Source: Magnetococcales bacterium (lineage in GTDB: Bacteria > Pseudomonadota > Magnetococcia > Magnetococcales > Magnetaquicoccaceae). From it: 63,333 nucleotides of DNA. Every line of letters starts with the position of its first letter. Position 1 is the first letter of the stretch. Below the pieces are notes generated by a model, which was not told where the DNA came from, ran no database searches, and saw only the letters and a list, made by a program, of their open reading frames with translations. Both the position numbers and the translations under genes were made by a program. Where the stretch lies: contig JADFWP010000012.1 of the NCBI GenBank assembly GCA_015234115.1, positions 1-63,333 on the forward strand. The letters are read 5' to 3'. Shown here in pieces: positions 48,906-57,549 of this stretch.

Positions 48906-48960
48906 GTCACGACACCAAAGGCCGATTGCCCGCACCCCGCTCTTTGGTGTTTGTCGTGAC
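48906..48960. repeat. Imperfect inverted repeat (hairpin with 4-nt bulge)
   Basis: Left arm GTCACGACACCAAAG pairs with right arm CTTTGGTGTTTGTCGTGAC with four extra bases in the right arm. Spacer is 21 bp. No T-run follows, so it is not a typical terminator. It could be a regulatory or recombination site. Confidence 0.6.
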
Positions 48961-49067
48961 CGACCGGAATGGGCTGCACGCCCGAATCCAAACCAATGCG
49001 GTAAGACAGTCATGGAAATGAGGTAAAAACCGACTGAACTCCAGGCCCATGCGCATGGTGAATCTGC

Positions 49068-49096
49068 TTGACTCTGATATTGGCATATGCTATTCA
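49068..49096 (+). promoter_or_regulatory. Candidate sigma70 promoter for the octad-repeat gene
   Basis: TTGACT (-35), 17-bp spacer, TATTCA (-10). This would give a 5' leader of about 140 nt before the RBS at 49227-49231. It rests only on sequence match and position. Confidence 0.35.
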
Positions 49097-49241
49097 TTGA
49101 TGGATTCAGGCCGTGAAATCCTGAAATGTCTATATTTTTTTTGAACGGCCCATAAAACTTTCTGTTGCGCCTGATCGCGGCATGGTGCTTACAGATCTTA
49201 AGTCAATTGCCGCAAGACACTACAAGAGGAGCAAGAAGCGA

Positions 49242-52200
49242 ATGCCTACAGCAACTGAGCTACAAGCGATGACCACGACCGAGATTGCAGCCCTGACTAC
49301 GACCGCCGTCAAAGGTCTGACCAGCACGGCAGTGGGTCTGCTCACCACCACCCAGTTTTCAGTCTTGTCATCCACCCAGATCGGCGTGATGACCTCCACT
49401 CAAATTCGTAGCGTGTCCGTCGATGCCATGGGCACCATCACCACGGATCAACTCGACGGCCTCACGCGGACCCGGTTGGGTAATTTGACCACCACACAGG
49501 TCGCCGCGATTTCGGCTGACGGTGTGGAAAGCCTCTCCACCACCCAGATGGCCGGTCTGAAATCCTCCCATCTGGCCAATATGACCGATACCCAGATCGA
49601 AGCCTTGAGCGCCGATCAGGTCGGCAGCCTGACCACCACCCAGGCGGATGGACTGGGCGAAGACCAGATCGGTCTGCTGGATGCGGATCAGATCGCGGGC
49701 CTCACCTCCACCGTGCTGCGCTCCCTGAACACGACCCAGGTCGGCGGCATGAACACCACCGCCATCGGCGCCCTGAATGCCACCCAGATCGGCGGCATGC
49801 GTGCCAGCCACCTGGGTGCCCTGAATGCGACCCAGTTGCAAAGCCTCTCCACCTCTGGCGTGGCGGCCCTGAATACCACCCAGATCGGCGGCCTGTCCAG
49901 CACCCAGGTGGGCAACCTGTCCGCCAATCAGTTCTCGGCCATGAGTTCCACCCAGATTGGCCAGATGAGCGTCACCCAGCTGCGCGGCCTGCCCACGGAT
50001 CGTCTCTCCGGCATGTCCACGACGCAACTGGCTGGTCTCTCCTCGACCCAGTTGGGCCGGATGACCACCACCCAGATCGGCGCGTTGGGCGTGGATAATC
50101 TCTCCACGATGCAGATTGTCGGCATGCGTTCCACGCAGGTGGCCGCTCTCTCCACCACCCAGATCGGCGCCATGGGCACCTCCCTGGTGGCCGCTCTCTC
50201 CTCGACCCAGGCCCAGGGACTCAGCGCGACCCAGATCGGGGTGATGAGCACGACCCAGATCGCCAACATGACCACCAACCAGTTGGGCGCCCTCTCCAAG
50301 ACCCAGCTGACCGCCATGAGCACCACGGCCATCGCCACGCTGGGCACCGCCCAGATGGATGGCCTGAATGCCACGCAGATGGGCTTCCTGACCTCCACGC
50401 AGGTCGGCGTCCTGAACAGTGACATCCTCGGCTCCCTGGAAGCGACCCAGTTGGGTGGCATGTCCAGAACCGGCATGGCCGCCATGTCCACCACGCAATT
50501 CGCTGCGCTCAATTCGACCCAGATCGGTGGCATCTCCCTCTCCCAGATCGGTGGCCTGCCGACCACGATCGTGGCCAGCATGAACACGACGCAGCTGGGT
50601 GGCCTCACCTCCACCGTGATGAGCCGTCTGAACAGCTCCCAGCTGGGCGTGATGTCCACCACGGCCATGGGTGCCCTCTCCACCGTCCAGGTCGCGGGTC
50701 TGAGATCCAGACAGATGATGGAAATGCCTTCGGCCCTCATCGGCGCCATGAGCACCACGCAAATGGGTGTGCTCACCGCGACCCAGGCCGGCGGTCTGAC
50801 CGCAACCCAGATCGGTTCGATGAGTTCGACGCAGGTCGGCAATCTGGGCACCAACATCCTGGGCGCCCTCAATTCGACCCAACTGGGCGGCATGAACACC
50901 ACGGCCATCGCGGTCCTGAGTTCGACCCAGCTGAGCGGTCTGAAATCCACCCAGATCGGCTTCATGAGCACGACCCAGATCGCCAGTATGAGCACCACCG
51001 GCTTGGCCAATCTGAGCACGACCCAACTGGGCGGCCTGAACGCCACGTTGATGAACGGTCTCTCCGCCACCCAGTTCTCGTCCTTGAACGCCACGCAGGT
51101 GGTTGGACTGAATCCGGACGTGATGGGCGGTATCGCCAACCTCGTGGGCGGAATGAGCACGACCCAACTGGGCCAACTCAGCACATCCCAAATGGCCAGC
51201 CTCTCCACCACGGCCGTGTCTGCCATGAGCACCACCCAGCTGAATCTGCTCACCGATTCCCAGTTTGGTGGACTGACCGGCACCATGATGGGTGCGTTGA
51301 CGACCACGCAGTTCTTTGGTCTGACCACGACCCACATCGGCGCGATGAATGCGTCGCAAATGGGTGGCCTGACCACCACAACGGTCAGCGCCCTGAGCAC
51401 GACCAATGTTGCCTCTCTCTCCTCGCTGCAGGTGGGTGGCTTGACGCTTGCCCAGTTCGGCGCCTTGACCACGACGAACCTGAACTCCCTCACCACCACG
51501 CAGATCGCGGGCATCAGCACCACGCAAATCTCGGGACTCTCCGCAGGACAGGCAGGCGGTCTGACCACCACCGAGATCGGCTATCTGTCGCAGGCCCAGG
51601 TTGGTGGATTGACCACCACGGCAATCACCAATATGTCCACGACGCAGGTGGGCAACCTGACCACGACCCAGTTGAACGGCTTGACCAGCACGGCTGTCGG
51701 GGCATTGACCACCACAAAATTCAATGACCTGGGCACGACCAAGATTGCCGCTCTCGGTGCGACCCAAATCAGTGGTCTCTCTGCGACCGTCCTGGCAGAT
51801 ACAGATTTCCTGAGCACCACCACCCAGAATGTACTTACCGCAACCAGCATCTCTGGTTTCACCCCGACCCAGCTCGGCCTCCTCACCACCACGTTCGTTG
51901 CGGCACTCACCACGACGCAGATCACGGGTCTGAATACCACGCAGGTGGCTTCACTGAGCACGACCAACATCCTGCTCATGACCACCACCAACATCGCGTC
52001 CCTGACATCCACCCAGTTCAGCGGATTGGTCACGACCCAGGTCAGAGGTCTGTCCACGACCCAGATCGTGAATCTGACCTCCGCGCAGGTCGGTGTTCTC
52101 AATACGACCCAGGTCGGCAGCGTGACAACCACCCATCTCACCTCAATCACCACGACTCAGGTGGCGGGTTTGAGTGCGACCCAGGTGGGTGCTCTGACCA

Positions 52201-53768
52201 CCACCCAGGTCAGAAGCCTGAACACGACCGCTCTGGCTTCGCTCAATGTCACCCAAATCGGTGGTCTGACCACCACTGAAATCGCTGCCGTGACGAGCAC
52301 CCAGGTCGCAACCATGAGTGCTGTCCAGATCGCTGGCTTGACCACGACGCAGATCGCCAGTGTGATCTCGACGGGCATCAGCGTCATGTCCACGACCCAG
52401 GTGGCCGCCATCTCCACGGCCCAGGTGGCTGTCCTGTCCTCGGCCCAGGTCGGTGCGCTCACGACGACCAATGTGTCGTCTCTCACCGTCGCCCAACTGG
52501 GTATTCTGTCCACCACCCAGGTGGCCGGAATGAGCACCACGCAGGTGTCTTCTCTGTCCACGACCCAGATCGGCACGTTCACGTCGAATCAAATCGGTGC
52601 CGTCCCGGCCGCAGGATTCGGTGTGCTGTCCACAACCCAGGTGACCGCCATCTCCACGACCCATCTGTCTGGCATCAGTTCCAGCCAGGTTGGCTATGTG
52701 ACCACCACGGCCATGGGGATTCTCACCACCACCCAGACGGGTGTTTTGACTTCAACCCAGATCGCCGGTATGGGCAGCAATCAGATTGCTGCGCTTACCA
52801 CGACCCTGCTCACCTCACTGACCTCGGTCCAGCTCGGTTCAGCGGTCACGACAGGAATCGGTCTGCTCTCCACGACCCAGGTGGCCTCCCTTACCACGAC
52901 TCATCTGTCTGGCATGTCCGCCGGCCAGGTCGGCGCGGTATCCACCACGGCTGTATCGACTCTCACCACCACCCAGGTGGCGGTACTGAGTTCGACCCAG
53001 GTTGCAGGAATGATTGCAGCCCAGGTCACCGTCATGACCACCACGCAAATCGTTGGTTTGACCACTGGGCAATTGTCCGGACTGGAATCCACGGATGCTG
53101 CCGGTCTCACCACAACCCAGGTGGCCGCACTTTCGACCTTGCAATTGGGTGCCTTCACCGGTTCAGCCGTGGGTGGCATGACCACCACAGCCCTGAACGC
53201 TCTGAGCACGACACAGATGGTCAACTTGTCCACCGGACAAGTGGCTGGACTCAATGTCACTCAGGTGAGTGCCATGACCACCACGTTGTTGTCCACTCTC
53301 TCTGCTGACCAGATGGGTGCGATTGAGTCCACCGATGCTTCGGGCATCACCACGACTCAGATCAACATCCTGACCACAACCCAAGTTGCTGCATTGACCT
53401 CCAGTGCCGTGGCTTCCTTGAGTGTGACGGATCTGCAATACCTGACCGTCACCCAATTCGGCGCACTCAACTCGTCGGATATCAAGGCCCTGTCTGCCGT
53501 CCAGATCGGTTCGTTGACCACGACCCAGGTGGCGGCTCTCACTTCCACCCAGGCAAGCGGCATCGACATCCTCGATATGCCGTCTCTGACCACGACCCAA
53601 ATGTCGGTCTTGACCGTCACAGCGGTGAGCGGCTTCAGCTCCACGCAGGTCAAAGGCCAGCCGTTTGGTATCGGTACTGCCACAGTCGGTGGCTTGACCA
53701 CCACGCAGGTCATGGCAATTTCGAGCGGCGACGCAGCACAGTATGTCATCGCGCTGGGCCAATCCTGA
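49242..53768 (+). CDS. Giant octapeptide (TTQ) repeat protein, unknown function
   Basis: About 1508 residues, almost entirely a tandem 8-residue repeat with consensus [GA]-[LM]-[ST]-[ST]-T-Q-[IVLMF]-[GA], roughly 180 copies (24-bp DNA period). The register is broken only a few times, for example around ADTDFLSTTTQNV. Position 2 is Leu/Met and position 7 Ile/Val/Leu, so two hydrophobic ladders run along the array, with Thr/Ser and Gln between. No Cys, few charges. There is no Sec signal peptide, and no recognised sorting domain at the end (GQPFGIG..., then GDAAQYVIALGQS). ATG 49242 is preferred because AGGAG lies 10 nt upstream; ATG 49182 extends it 20 residues. Three hairpins follow the gene. 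Function unknown; a rigid filament, surface layer or scaffold protein is possible. Confidence 0.9.
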   Translation: MPTATELQAMTTTEIAALTTTAVKGLTSTAVGLLTTTQFSVLSSTQIGVMTSTQIRSVSVDAMGTITTDQLDGLTRTRLGNLTTTQVAAISADGVESLSTTQMAGLKSSHLANMTDTQIEALSADQVGSLTTTQADGLGEDQIGLLDADQIAGLTSTVLRSLNTTQVGGMNTTAIGALNATQIGGMRASHLGALNATQLQSLSTSGVAALNTTQIGGLSSTQVGNLSANQFSAMSSTQIGQMSVTQLRGLPTDRLSGMSTTQLAGLSSTQLGRMTTTQIGALGVDNLSTMQIVGMRSTQVAALSTTQIGAMGTSLVAALSSTQAQGLSATQIGVMSTTQIANMTTNQLGALSKTQLTAMSTTAIATLGTAQMDGLNATQMGFLTSTQVGVLNSDILGSLEATQLGGMSRTGMAAMSTTQFAALNSTQIGGISLSQIGGLPTTIVASMNTTQLGGLTSTVMSRLNSSQLGVMSTTAMGALSTVQVAGLRSRQMMEMPSALIGAMSTTQMGVLTATQAGGLTATQIGSMSSTQVGNLGTNILGALNSTQLGGMNTTAIAVLSSTQLSGLKSTQIGFMSTTQIASMSTTGLANLSTTQLGGLNATLMNGLSATQFSSLNATQVVGLNPDVMGGIANLVGGMSTTQLGQLSTSQMASLSTTAVSAMSTTQLNLLTDSQFGGLTGTMMGALTTTQFFGLTTTHIGAMNASQMGGLTTTTVSALSTTNVASLSSLQVGGLTLAQFGALTTTNLNSLTTTQIAGISTTQISGLSAGQAGGLTTTEIGYLSQAQVGGLTTTAITNMSTTQVGNLTTTQLNGLTSTAVGALTTTKFNDLGTTKIAALGATQISGLSATVLADTDFLSTTTQNVLTATSISGFTPTQLGLLTTTFVAALTTTQITGLNTTQVASLSTTNILLMTTTNIASLTSTQFSGLVTTQVRGLSTTQIVNLTSAQVGVLNTTQVGSVTTTHLTSITTTQVAGLSATQVGALTTTQVRSLNTTALASLNVTQIGGLTTTEIAAVTSTQVATMSAVQIAGLTTTQIASVISTGISVMSTTQVAAISTAQVAVLSSAQVGALTTTNVSSLTVAQLGILSTTQVAGMSTTQVSSLSTTQIGTFTSNQIGAVPAAGFGVLSTTQVTAISTTHLSGISSSQVGYVTTTAMGILTTTQTGVLTSTQIAGMGSNQIAALTTTLLTSLTSVQLGSAVTTGIGLLSTTQVASLTTTHLSGMSAGQVGAVSTTAVSTLTTTQVAVLSSTQVAGMIAAQVTVMTTTQIVGLTTGQLSGLESTDAAGLTTTQVAALSTLQLGAFTGSAVGGMTTTALNALSTTQMVNLSTGQVAGLNVTQVSAMTTTLLSTLSADQMGAIESTDASGITTTQINILTTTQVAALTSSAVASLSVTDLQYLTVTQFGALNSSDIKALSAVQIGSLTTTQVAALTSTQASGIDILDMPSLTTTQMSVLTVTAVSGFSSTQVKGQPFGIGTATVGGLTTTQVMAISSGDAAQYVIALGQS

Positions 53769-53790
53769 TCGCAGTTAACCCTCCAAACCT

Positions 53791-53828
53791 CCGGCCAACT
53801 TCCCTCCTTCGGGAGTGGAGTTGGCCGG
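53791..53828. terminator. Hairpin after octad-repeat gene (CCGGCCAACT stem)
   Basis: A 10-bp perfect stem, CCGGCCAACT with AGTTGGCCGG, encloses an inner CTCC-TTCG-GGAG tetraloop hairpin. It begins 23 bp after the stop codon. There is no clear U-tract. Confidence 0.6.
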
Positions 53829-53838
53829 TGAACTGAAC

Positions 53839-53882
53839 AAAAAAAGGTGGCTGGTGAATTCATTCCCCAGCCACCTTTTTTT
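53839..53882. terminator. Intrinsic terminator after octad-repeat gene
   Basis: 16-bp stem AAAAAAAGGTGGCTGG with CCAGCCACCTTTTTTT, loop TGAATTCATTCC. The layout is that of a short R2 hairpin with different stem letters. The T7 run makes it a good terminator. Confidence 0.85.
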
Positions 53883-53959
53883 GTGCCCCCTTCCCCGGAT
53901 GACTACCTGCTCTGCACCGTCTCCTCTCCAACCAAGGGTCCTCTCCCTTTCCCCCCCAT

Positions 53960-54000
53960 AAGAAAGGGGCCTGGAGATTCAATCCCCAGGCCCCTTTCTT
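53960..54000. terminator. Third hairpin, R2-like stem
   Basis: 15-bp stem AAGAAAGGGGCCTGG with CCAGGCCCCTTTCTT, loop AGATTCAATCC. The loop resembles the R2 GGGGATTC core. It stands in a gene-free stretch from 53769 to 54386, which otherwise holds only repeats. Confidence 0.7.
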
Positions 54001-54043
54001 GGTGACAACTGATCAAACCACCCCATCTCAAGAGGCACACTTC

Positions 54044-54360
54044 TGAAAAAAAGAGAGGGCCTGGGGGATTCCTCCCTCAGAGTTTTGACTTTAAACAGAA
54101 ACCTTTTTAGAGATTTTTTGTTTAAACCGCGACCATTTCGGGATCATGAGTTTTTGGCCAAAAGGCGTCGCCTGCGGCGACCAGGGGGGGCGCCTGCGGC
54201 AAAGCGCGCCAAAAGCAAGTCCCAAGGGCTTCGCCCCTGGACCCCACCAGGGGCCAATGGCCCCTGGACCCCACTGACAAACGACGTCTCCCGTGATGGG
54301 TGCGGTTTAAAGGCAAAACCCTGGGGGAGGAATCCCCAGACCCCTTCTTTGTCTTTCAAT
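54044..54360. repeat. R2 long repeat interrupted by an R1 element
   Basis: Left R2 arm and centre 54044-54126, right R2 arm 54306-54360 ending TTTCAAT. An R1 element (54125-54307) separates them. The left flank AAGAGGCACACTTCT matches, inverted, the right flank of the R2 copy at 21987. It ends 26 bp before the acetyltransferase stop. Confidence 0.88.
54125..54307 (+). repeat. R1 interspersed repeat, copy c, full length inside R2
   Basis: Begins AACCGCGACCATTTCGGG, ends GATGGGTGCGGTT. The ends form an imperfect terminal inverted repeat (AACCGCGACCAT against the complement AACCGCACCCAT). Direct hexamers TTTAAA flank it at 54121-54126 and 54306-54311, as a target-site duplication would. Internal GGGGCCAATGGCCCC and GGGCTTCGCCC hairpins are present. 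Confidence 0.88.
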
Positions 54361-54386
54361 GATCTCACCATGGCCCATAGCCACGA

Positions 54387-54881
54387 TCAGCCCGGACGCG
54401 AAGCGGCACGATCCCGCACATCGCCGACGATGCGCGCCGGCACGCCCGCCACGATGGCAAAAGCCGGCACATCGCGCGTCACCAGCGCCGCAGCCCCGAC
54501 CAGCGCCCGCTCTCCGACGGTCACGCCCCCCAGCAACGTGGCGTGGGTGCCGATGGAGGCCCCTTTTTGGATCCGGGTCGGTTCCACCTGCCAATCGGCC
54601 TCGCTTTGCACCGAGCCATCGTCATTGGCGGCCCTGGGATACGAGTCGTTGATGAACATCACCCCGTGACCGATGAACACCTCGTCTTCGATCACCACCC
54701 CTTCGCACAAAAACGAATGGGAGGAGATTTTGCAGCGCGCGCCAATGGTGACATTTTTCTGAATTTCGACAAATGCCCCGATGCGGGTATCATCCCCCAC
54801 CCGACAGCCGTAAAGGTTGACCAGATCAGGTTGCGGAATGCGCACATTGGCGCCAAGTTCAACGTTCCGGGCTATGGGCAT
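54387..54881 (-). CDS. Left-handed beta-helix (hexapeptide) acetyltransferase
   Basis: A 164-residue LbH acyltransferase, similar to sugar N-acetyltransferases acting on UDP-amino sugars (WlbB/WbbJ type). Hexapeptide turns such as IGAFVEIQKNVTIGARCKI and the catalytic-region HGVMFINDSY, then IGTHATLLGGVTVGERALVGA and VPARIVG at the end. Start at MPIARNVEL with GGAG 10 nt upstream; the frame extends 31 codons back into the neighbouring gene. It follows the NeuD-like gene by 19 bp. Confidence 0.85.
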   Translation of the reverse strand: MPIARNVELGANVRIPQPDLVNLYGCRVGDDTRIGAFVEIQKNVTIGARCKISSHSFLCEGVVIEDEVFIGHGVMFINDSYPRAANDDGSVQSEADWQVEPTRIQKGASIGTHATLLGGVTVGERALVGAAALVTRDVPAFAIVAGVPARIVGDVRDRAASRPG

Positions 54882-54900
54882 GCGGCGGTGCTCCGATGGT

Positions 54901-55572
54901 TCATGAGAGGAGACTCCTGGCCGGACGCGACGAAGCTCTGGCAGGATTGCCGTAGACAACCGCGTCATTTTCAACAGATTGCAACACCACGCTGCCCATG
55001 CCGATCAACGCCCGATCCCCGATTTGCAACCGCTCGCGAATGGCACAGCGCATGCCAAGGTAACAGGCCCGTCCCACCGTGACCTCGCCGGCCAGACAGG
55101 CGCCACTGGCAATGGCGGTATAGTCACCGATCCGGTCGTGGTGGCTGATCACCGCATTGGGCAAAATCATGACATGCTGGCCAATCGTGACATGAGCGGC
55201 AATGGTGACCTGTGGCAAGACCACGCTCCCAGGAGCCAGAATGGCGCTACGGGATACGGTTGCCGATGGATGGATCAGGGTGACGAATCGATCCGGTGGC
55301 AGATTCAACTGGCTGAGGAACTGCTCTTTCCGGGCAAAGGTCTTGACATTGCCGATCCCGTTCACAAACAGGCAATCGGCATAGTCTGCACTCGCGGACA
55401 AGGGACCAAGGATCGGCACCCCCTGAATGGACTGCCCATGCAAATGCGCTGCATCGTCCAGGAATCCCGCGCAGTGGTAACGTCTCTCTTTGTGGGCATC
55501 GTTGAGATCCTGGAGCAAATCCAGGATATCCAAAGCATTGCCGCCCGTACCAAAGATAATGATCTTCTTCAC
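54901..55572 (-). CDS. NeuD/PglD-like sugar O/N-acetyltransferase
   Basis: A 223-residue protein with an N-terminal Rossmann part (IIIFGTGGNALDILDLL) and a C-terminal LbH domain (GSVVLPQVTIAAHVTIGQHVMI, seen as VLPQVTIAAHVTIG, with ISHHDRIGDYTAIASG and catalytic His region). NeuD/PglD acetylates sialic-acid-type or bacillosamine-type sugars. It belongs to the glycan run on the minus strand. Confidence 0.87.
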   Translation of the reverse strand: MKKIIIFGTGGNALDILDLLQDLNDAHKERRYHCAGFLDDAAHLHGQSIQGVPILGPLSASADYADCLFVNGIGNVKTFARKEQFLSQLNLPPDRFVTLIHPSATVSRSAILAPGSVVLPQVTIAAHVTIGQHVMILPNAVISHHDRIGDYTAIASGACLAGEVTVGRACYLGMRCAIRERLQIGDRALIGMGSVVLQSVENDAVVYGNPARASSRPARSLLS

Positions 55573-55797
55573 CGAACCCGCATGTCAGATTGGGAAAGAC
55601 AACCGTTCATCCCGCGGCGACCGATGGAATCATCCCTCTGGTCCCCTGTTCAGCAAACCCTGCATCCAGAAAAGGTCACCATCTAAAATATTCTTGATTG
55701 ACCCGCATGGCAAGTCACGGACGCTCATGATCGCACTTTCTTGCCACATCCTCAACCCGCCCGCTTCAGAAGCCCGTTGACGCGCAAGCAAACACCA

Positions 55798-57522
55798 TCA
55801 TCCATGATTGGCCGAATCGGTTTCATAGACCGACACACCTTGATCCACCTCCAGCAGACGCCACCGGGCCGGGGGTTTCAGGATGAAATCCGGCACCGCA
55901 CGCTGATAGGTGCCCTGGATTGCATTCAATCGATTCCGGTTGACAAAATAGAGGACACGCTTGTGGATTGCCGACTCCGGCTGCTCGGCGGACCAGTTGA
56001 TCAACTGCATCGTCTCTGGAACCTGAAATCCCAAATAATAACGCAGCGCCTTGAGCGTACGGCCATCGGTCACCACGGTCAGAGGTTCGCTCCGGTTCTT
56101 CAGATACTTCTGCACCAACACCCGTTCCGCGTGCAGATTCTCGCTCTCACCGATCTGTTTGCGGGCGATTGGCAGGGCGCTGTTGAGCGGATAAAGGGTG
56201 GCAATCAACGCAATGGTCACCCCGGCGACCACCCCCTTTTCCCAATGCAGACGGGATGCGAGCCAACGCAGCACAACCAGCCCAAGCAGTGGGGCCAGAG
56301 TGAAAACAATGGCAAATTTCTCGAAATTGAGCCATTTCTGCACCGGCAGCATGACCAGCGCAACCGCGATCACGCTCCACAACAACCGTTTCATTCCCGC
56401 CTCTGCGCCACTGCGCTCCACCAGTTGTGCAATGGTCACTCCAGCCAGGAAGCATAGAAACGGAGTCAGTGGCAACAGATAATAGTCAGACAGACTGTAC
56501 GGGGTATAATATTGGGAAGAGTTGCTGCCAAACCAGAAGAACAACAAAATAGACCACGCCATCAGTGCCCAAAAACGGACTGAAGCCGGCAGCACCCGCG
56601 CTTTCCGGAACGGCTCGATCATCGCCGGCCAGGAGAAAAGCATCGGAACAATGATGGCCGGAAGCGACAGGAACATCAGAACAGGCTTGTAGGTCAGTCG
56701 TTCGATATAGTCGATCAATGGTCGATTAATAAAATACTCCCGCATCTGCATGGCATTCATAGGTTGATCCTGGTCAAGCATTTTATTGACACCGGAAAAA
56801 CGATACAAAAACTCTCCCGTGTACATATAATACATGCCAAAATAGACCACAGCCAGCAATGTTCCCGCGATCGAGATGGTGATCCAGAGTCGCACATGAC
56901 GCCGGGATTTCAGGTCATAAAGCATCAAGCCAACCATGAACGGAAACGCCCACAGCACAGAACATTTACTGACAAAAGCCAATGTGAAGAGAATCGAAAA
57001 ACCAAGCCCCCATCCAATCTGCGACTGCGGCTGTTGCGCTTCACGACCGAAATACAACGCCGCAGCACTCATGAACGTGAACGTCGCCAACGGTCCATCC
57101 GTCATGATGCTGATCGCAAAGACCACATGCAACGGGTTCACCGCCACCAGCAATGCCGCCACGAAACCCGACAAAAGCCCGAAAATCCGCACGCCGGTCC
57201 AGTAGACAGCCGAAATCAATGACAGTGAACAGATCAAAGACCAGGCGGTCGTTGAATACGGATTCACTCCGAACCAGGAGTAAAACAACGCAGGCACGAC
57301 CGTTGCGCCAAACCGATTGTAAAAAACATGCGTCTGAAGTTCAAACGTGCCATTGCGGATGGCCTCGGCAATCGTGGCGTAGGCCAGATCATCGGTCACG
57401 AACATGACCGGACCGGACCAAAAATAAAAAACAAGATGCAAGAGCAGCAGATAGACCAGTGGCAGCACGGGACGCTCACGCATGCGAACGGCTATGCTGT
57501 CCAGGTTGGCAAAAACGCCCAT
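55798..57522 (-). CDS. GT39/ArnT-like membrane glycosyltransferase
   Basis: A 574-residue multi-pass membrane protein with about 11-12 hydrophobic segments, using a lipid-linked sugar donor by family analogy. The first periplasmic loop has VTDDLAYATIAEAI, with the Asp pair that serves as the catalytic acid site in this superfamily. AVNPLHVVFAISIMTDGPL follows. A soluble C-terminal part ends the protein. The start at MGVFANLDS follows AGGGG by 8 nt. The same frame runs further upstream for 54 codons, but that part is encoded by R1 copy d. Donor and acceptor unknown. Confidence 0.85.
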   Translation of the reverse strand: MGVFANLDSIAVRMRERPVLPLVYLLLLHLVFYFWSGPVMFVTDDLAYATIAEAIRNGTFELQTHVFYNRFGATVVPALFYSWFGVNPYSTTAWSLICSLSLISAVYWTGVRIFGLLSGFVAALLVAVNPLHVVFAISIMTDGPLATFTFMSAAALYFGREAQQPQSQIGWGLGFSILFTLAFVSKCSVLWAFPFMVGLMLYDLKSRRHVRLWITISIAGTLLAVVYFGMYYMYTGEFLYRFSGVNKMLDQDQPMNAMQMREYFINRPLIDYIERLTYKPVLMFLSLPAIIVPMLFSWPAMIEPFRKARVLPASVRFWALMAWSILLFFWFGSNSSQYYTPYSLSDYYLLPLTPFLCFLAGVTIAQLVERSGAEAGMKRLLWSVIAVALVMLPVQKWLNFEKFAIVFTLAPLLGLVVLRWLASRLHWEKGVVAGVTIALIATLYPLNSALPIARKQIGESENLHAERVLVQKYLKNRSEPLTVVTDGRTLKALRYYLGFQVPETMQLINWSAEQPESAIHKRVLYFVNRNRLNAIQGTYQRAVPDFILKPPARWRLLEVDQGVSVYETDSANHG

Positions 57523-57549
57523 CGTCGGATCCCCTGAAAGAGAAATCAA

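Larger units (their letters stand above)
48597..49241. other. Intergenic region before the giant repeat gene
   Basis: About 640 bp with no supported ORF. It contains an imperfect long hairpin at 48906-48960, a short direct repeat GACCGGAATGG (about 48859 and 48960), and a plausible sigma70-type promoter near 49068. An ORF at 48789-49097 (minus) matches nothing and has no RBS signature. Confidence 0.6.

Noticed and set aside
48789-49097. 102-residue minus-strand ORF in the gap before the giant gene
   Set aside because: No RBS, no family match, and it covers the hairpin and promoter-like sites.
49368-51767. 799-residue minus-strand ORF, and others at 49928-51571, 51581-52153, 52143-52664
   Set aside because: Antisense shadows of the octad array. 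The 24-bp period keeps opposite frames free of stops. No RBS, and the translations are compositional mirrors of the repeat.
49242-53768. CRISPR-like appearance of regular short repeats
   Set aside because: The 24-bp units are degenerate and coding, with no unique spacers and no cas genes.
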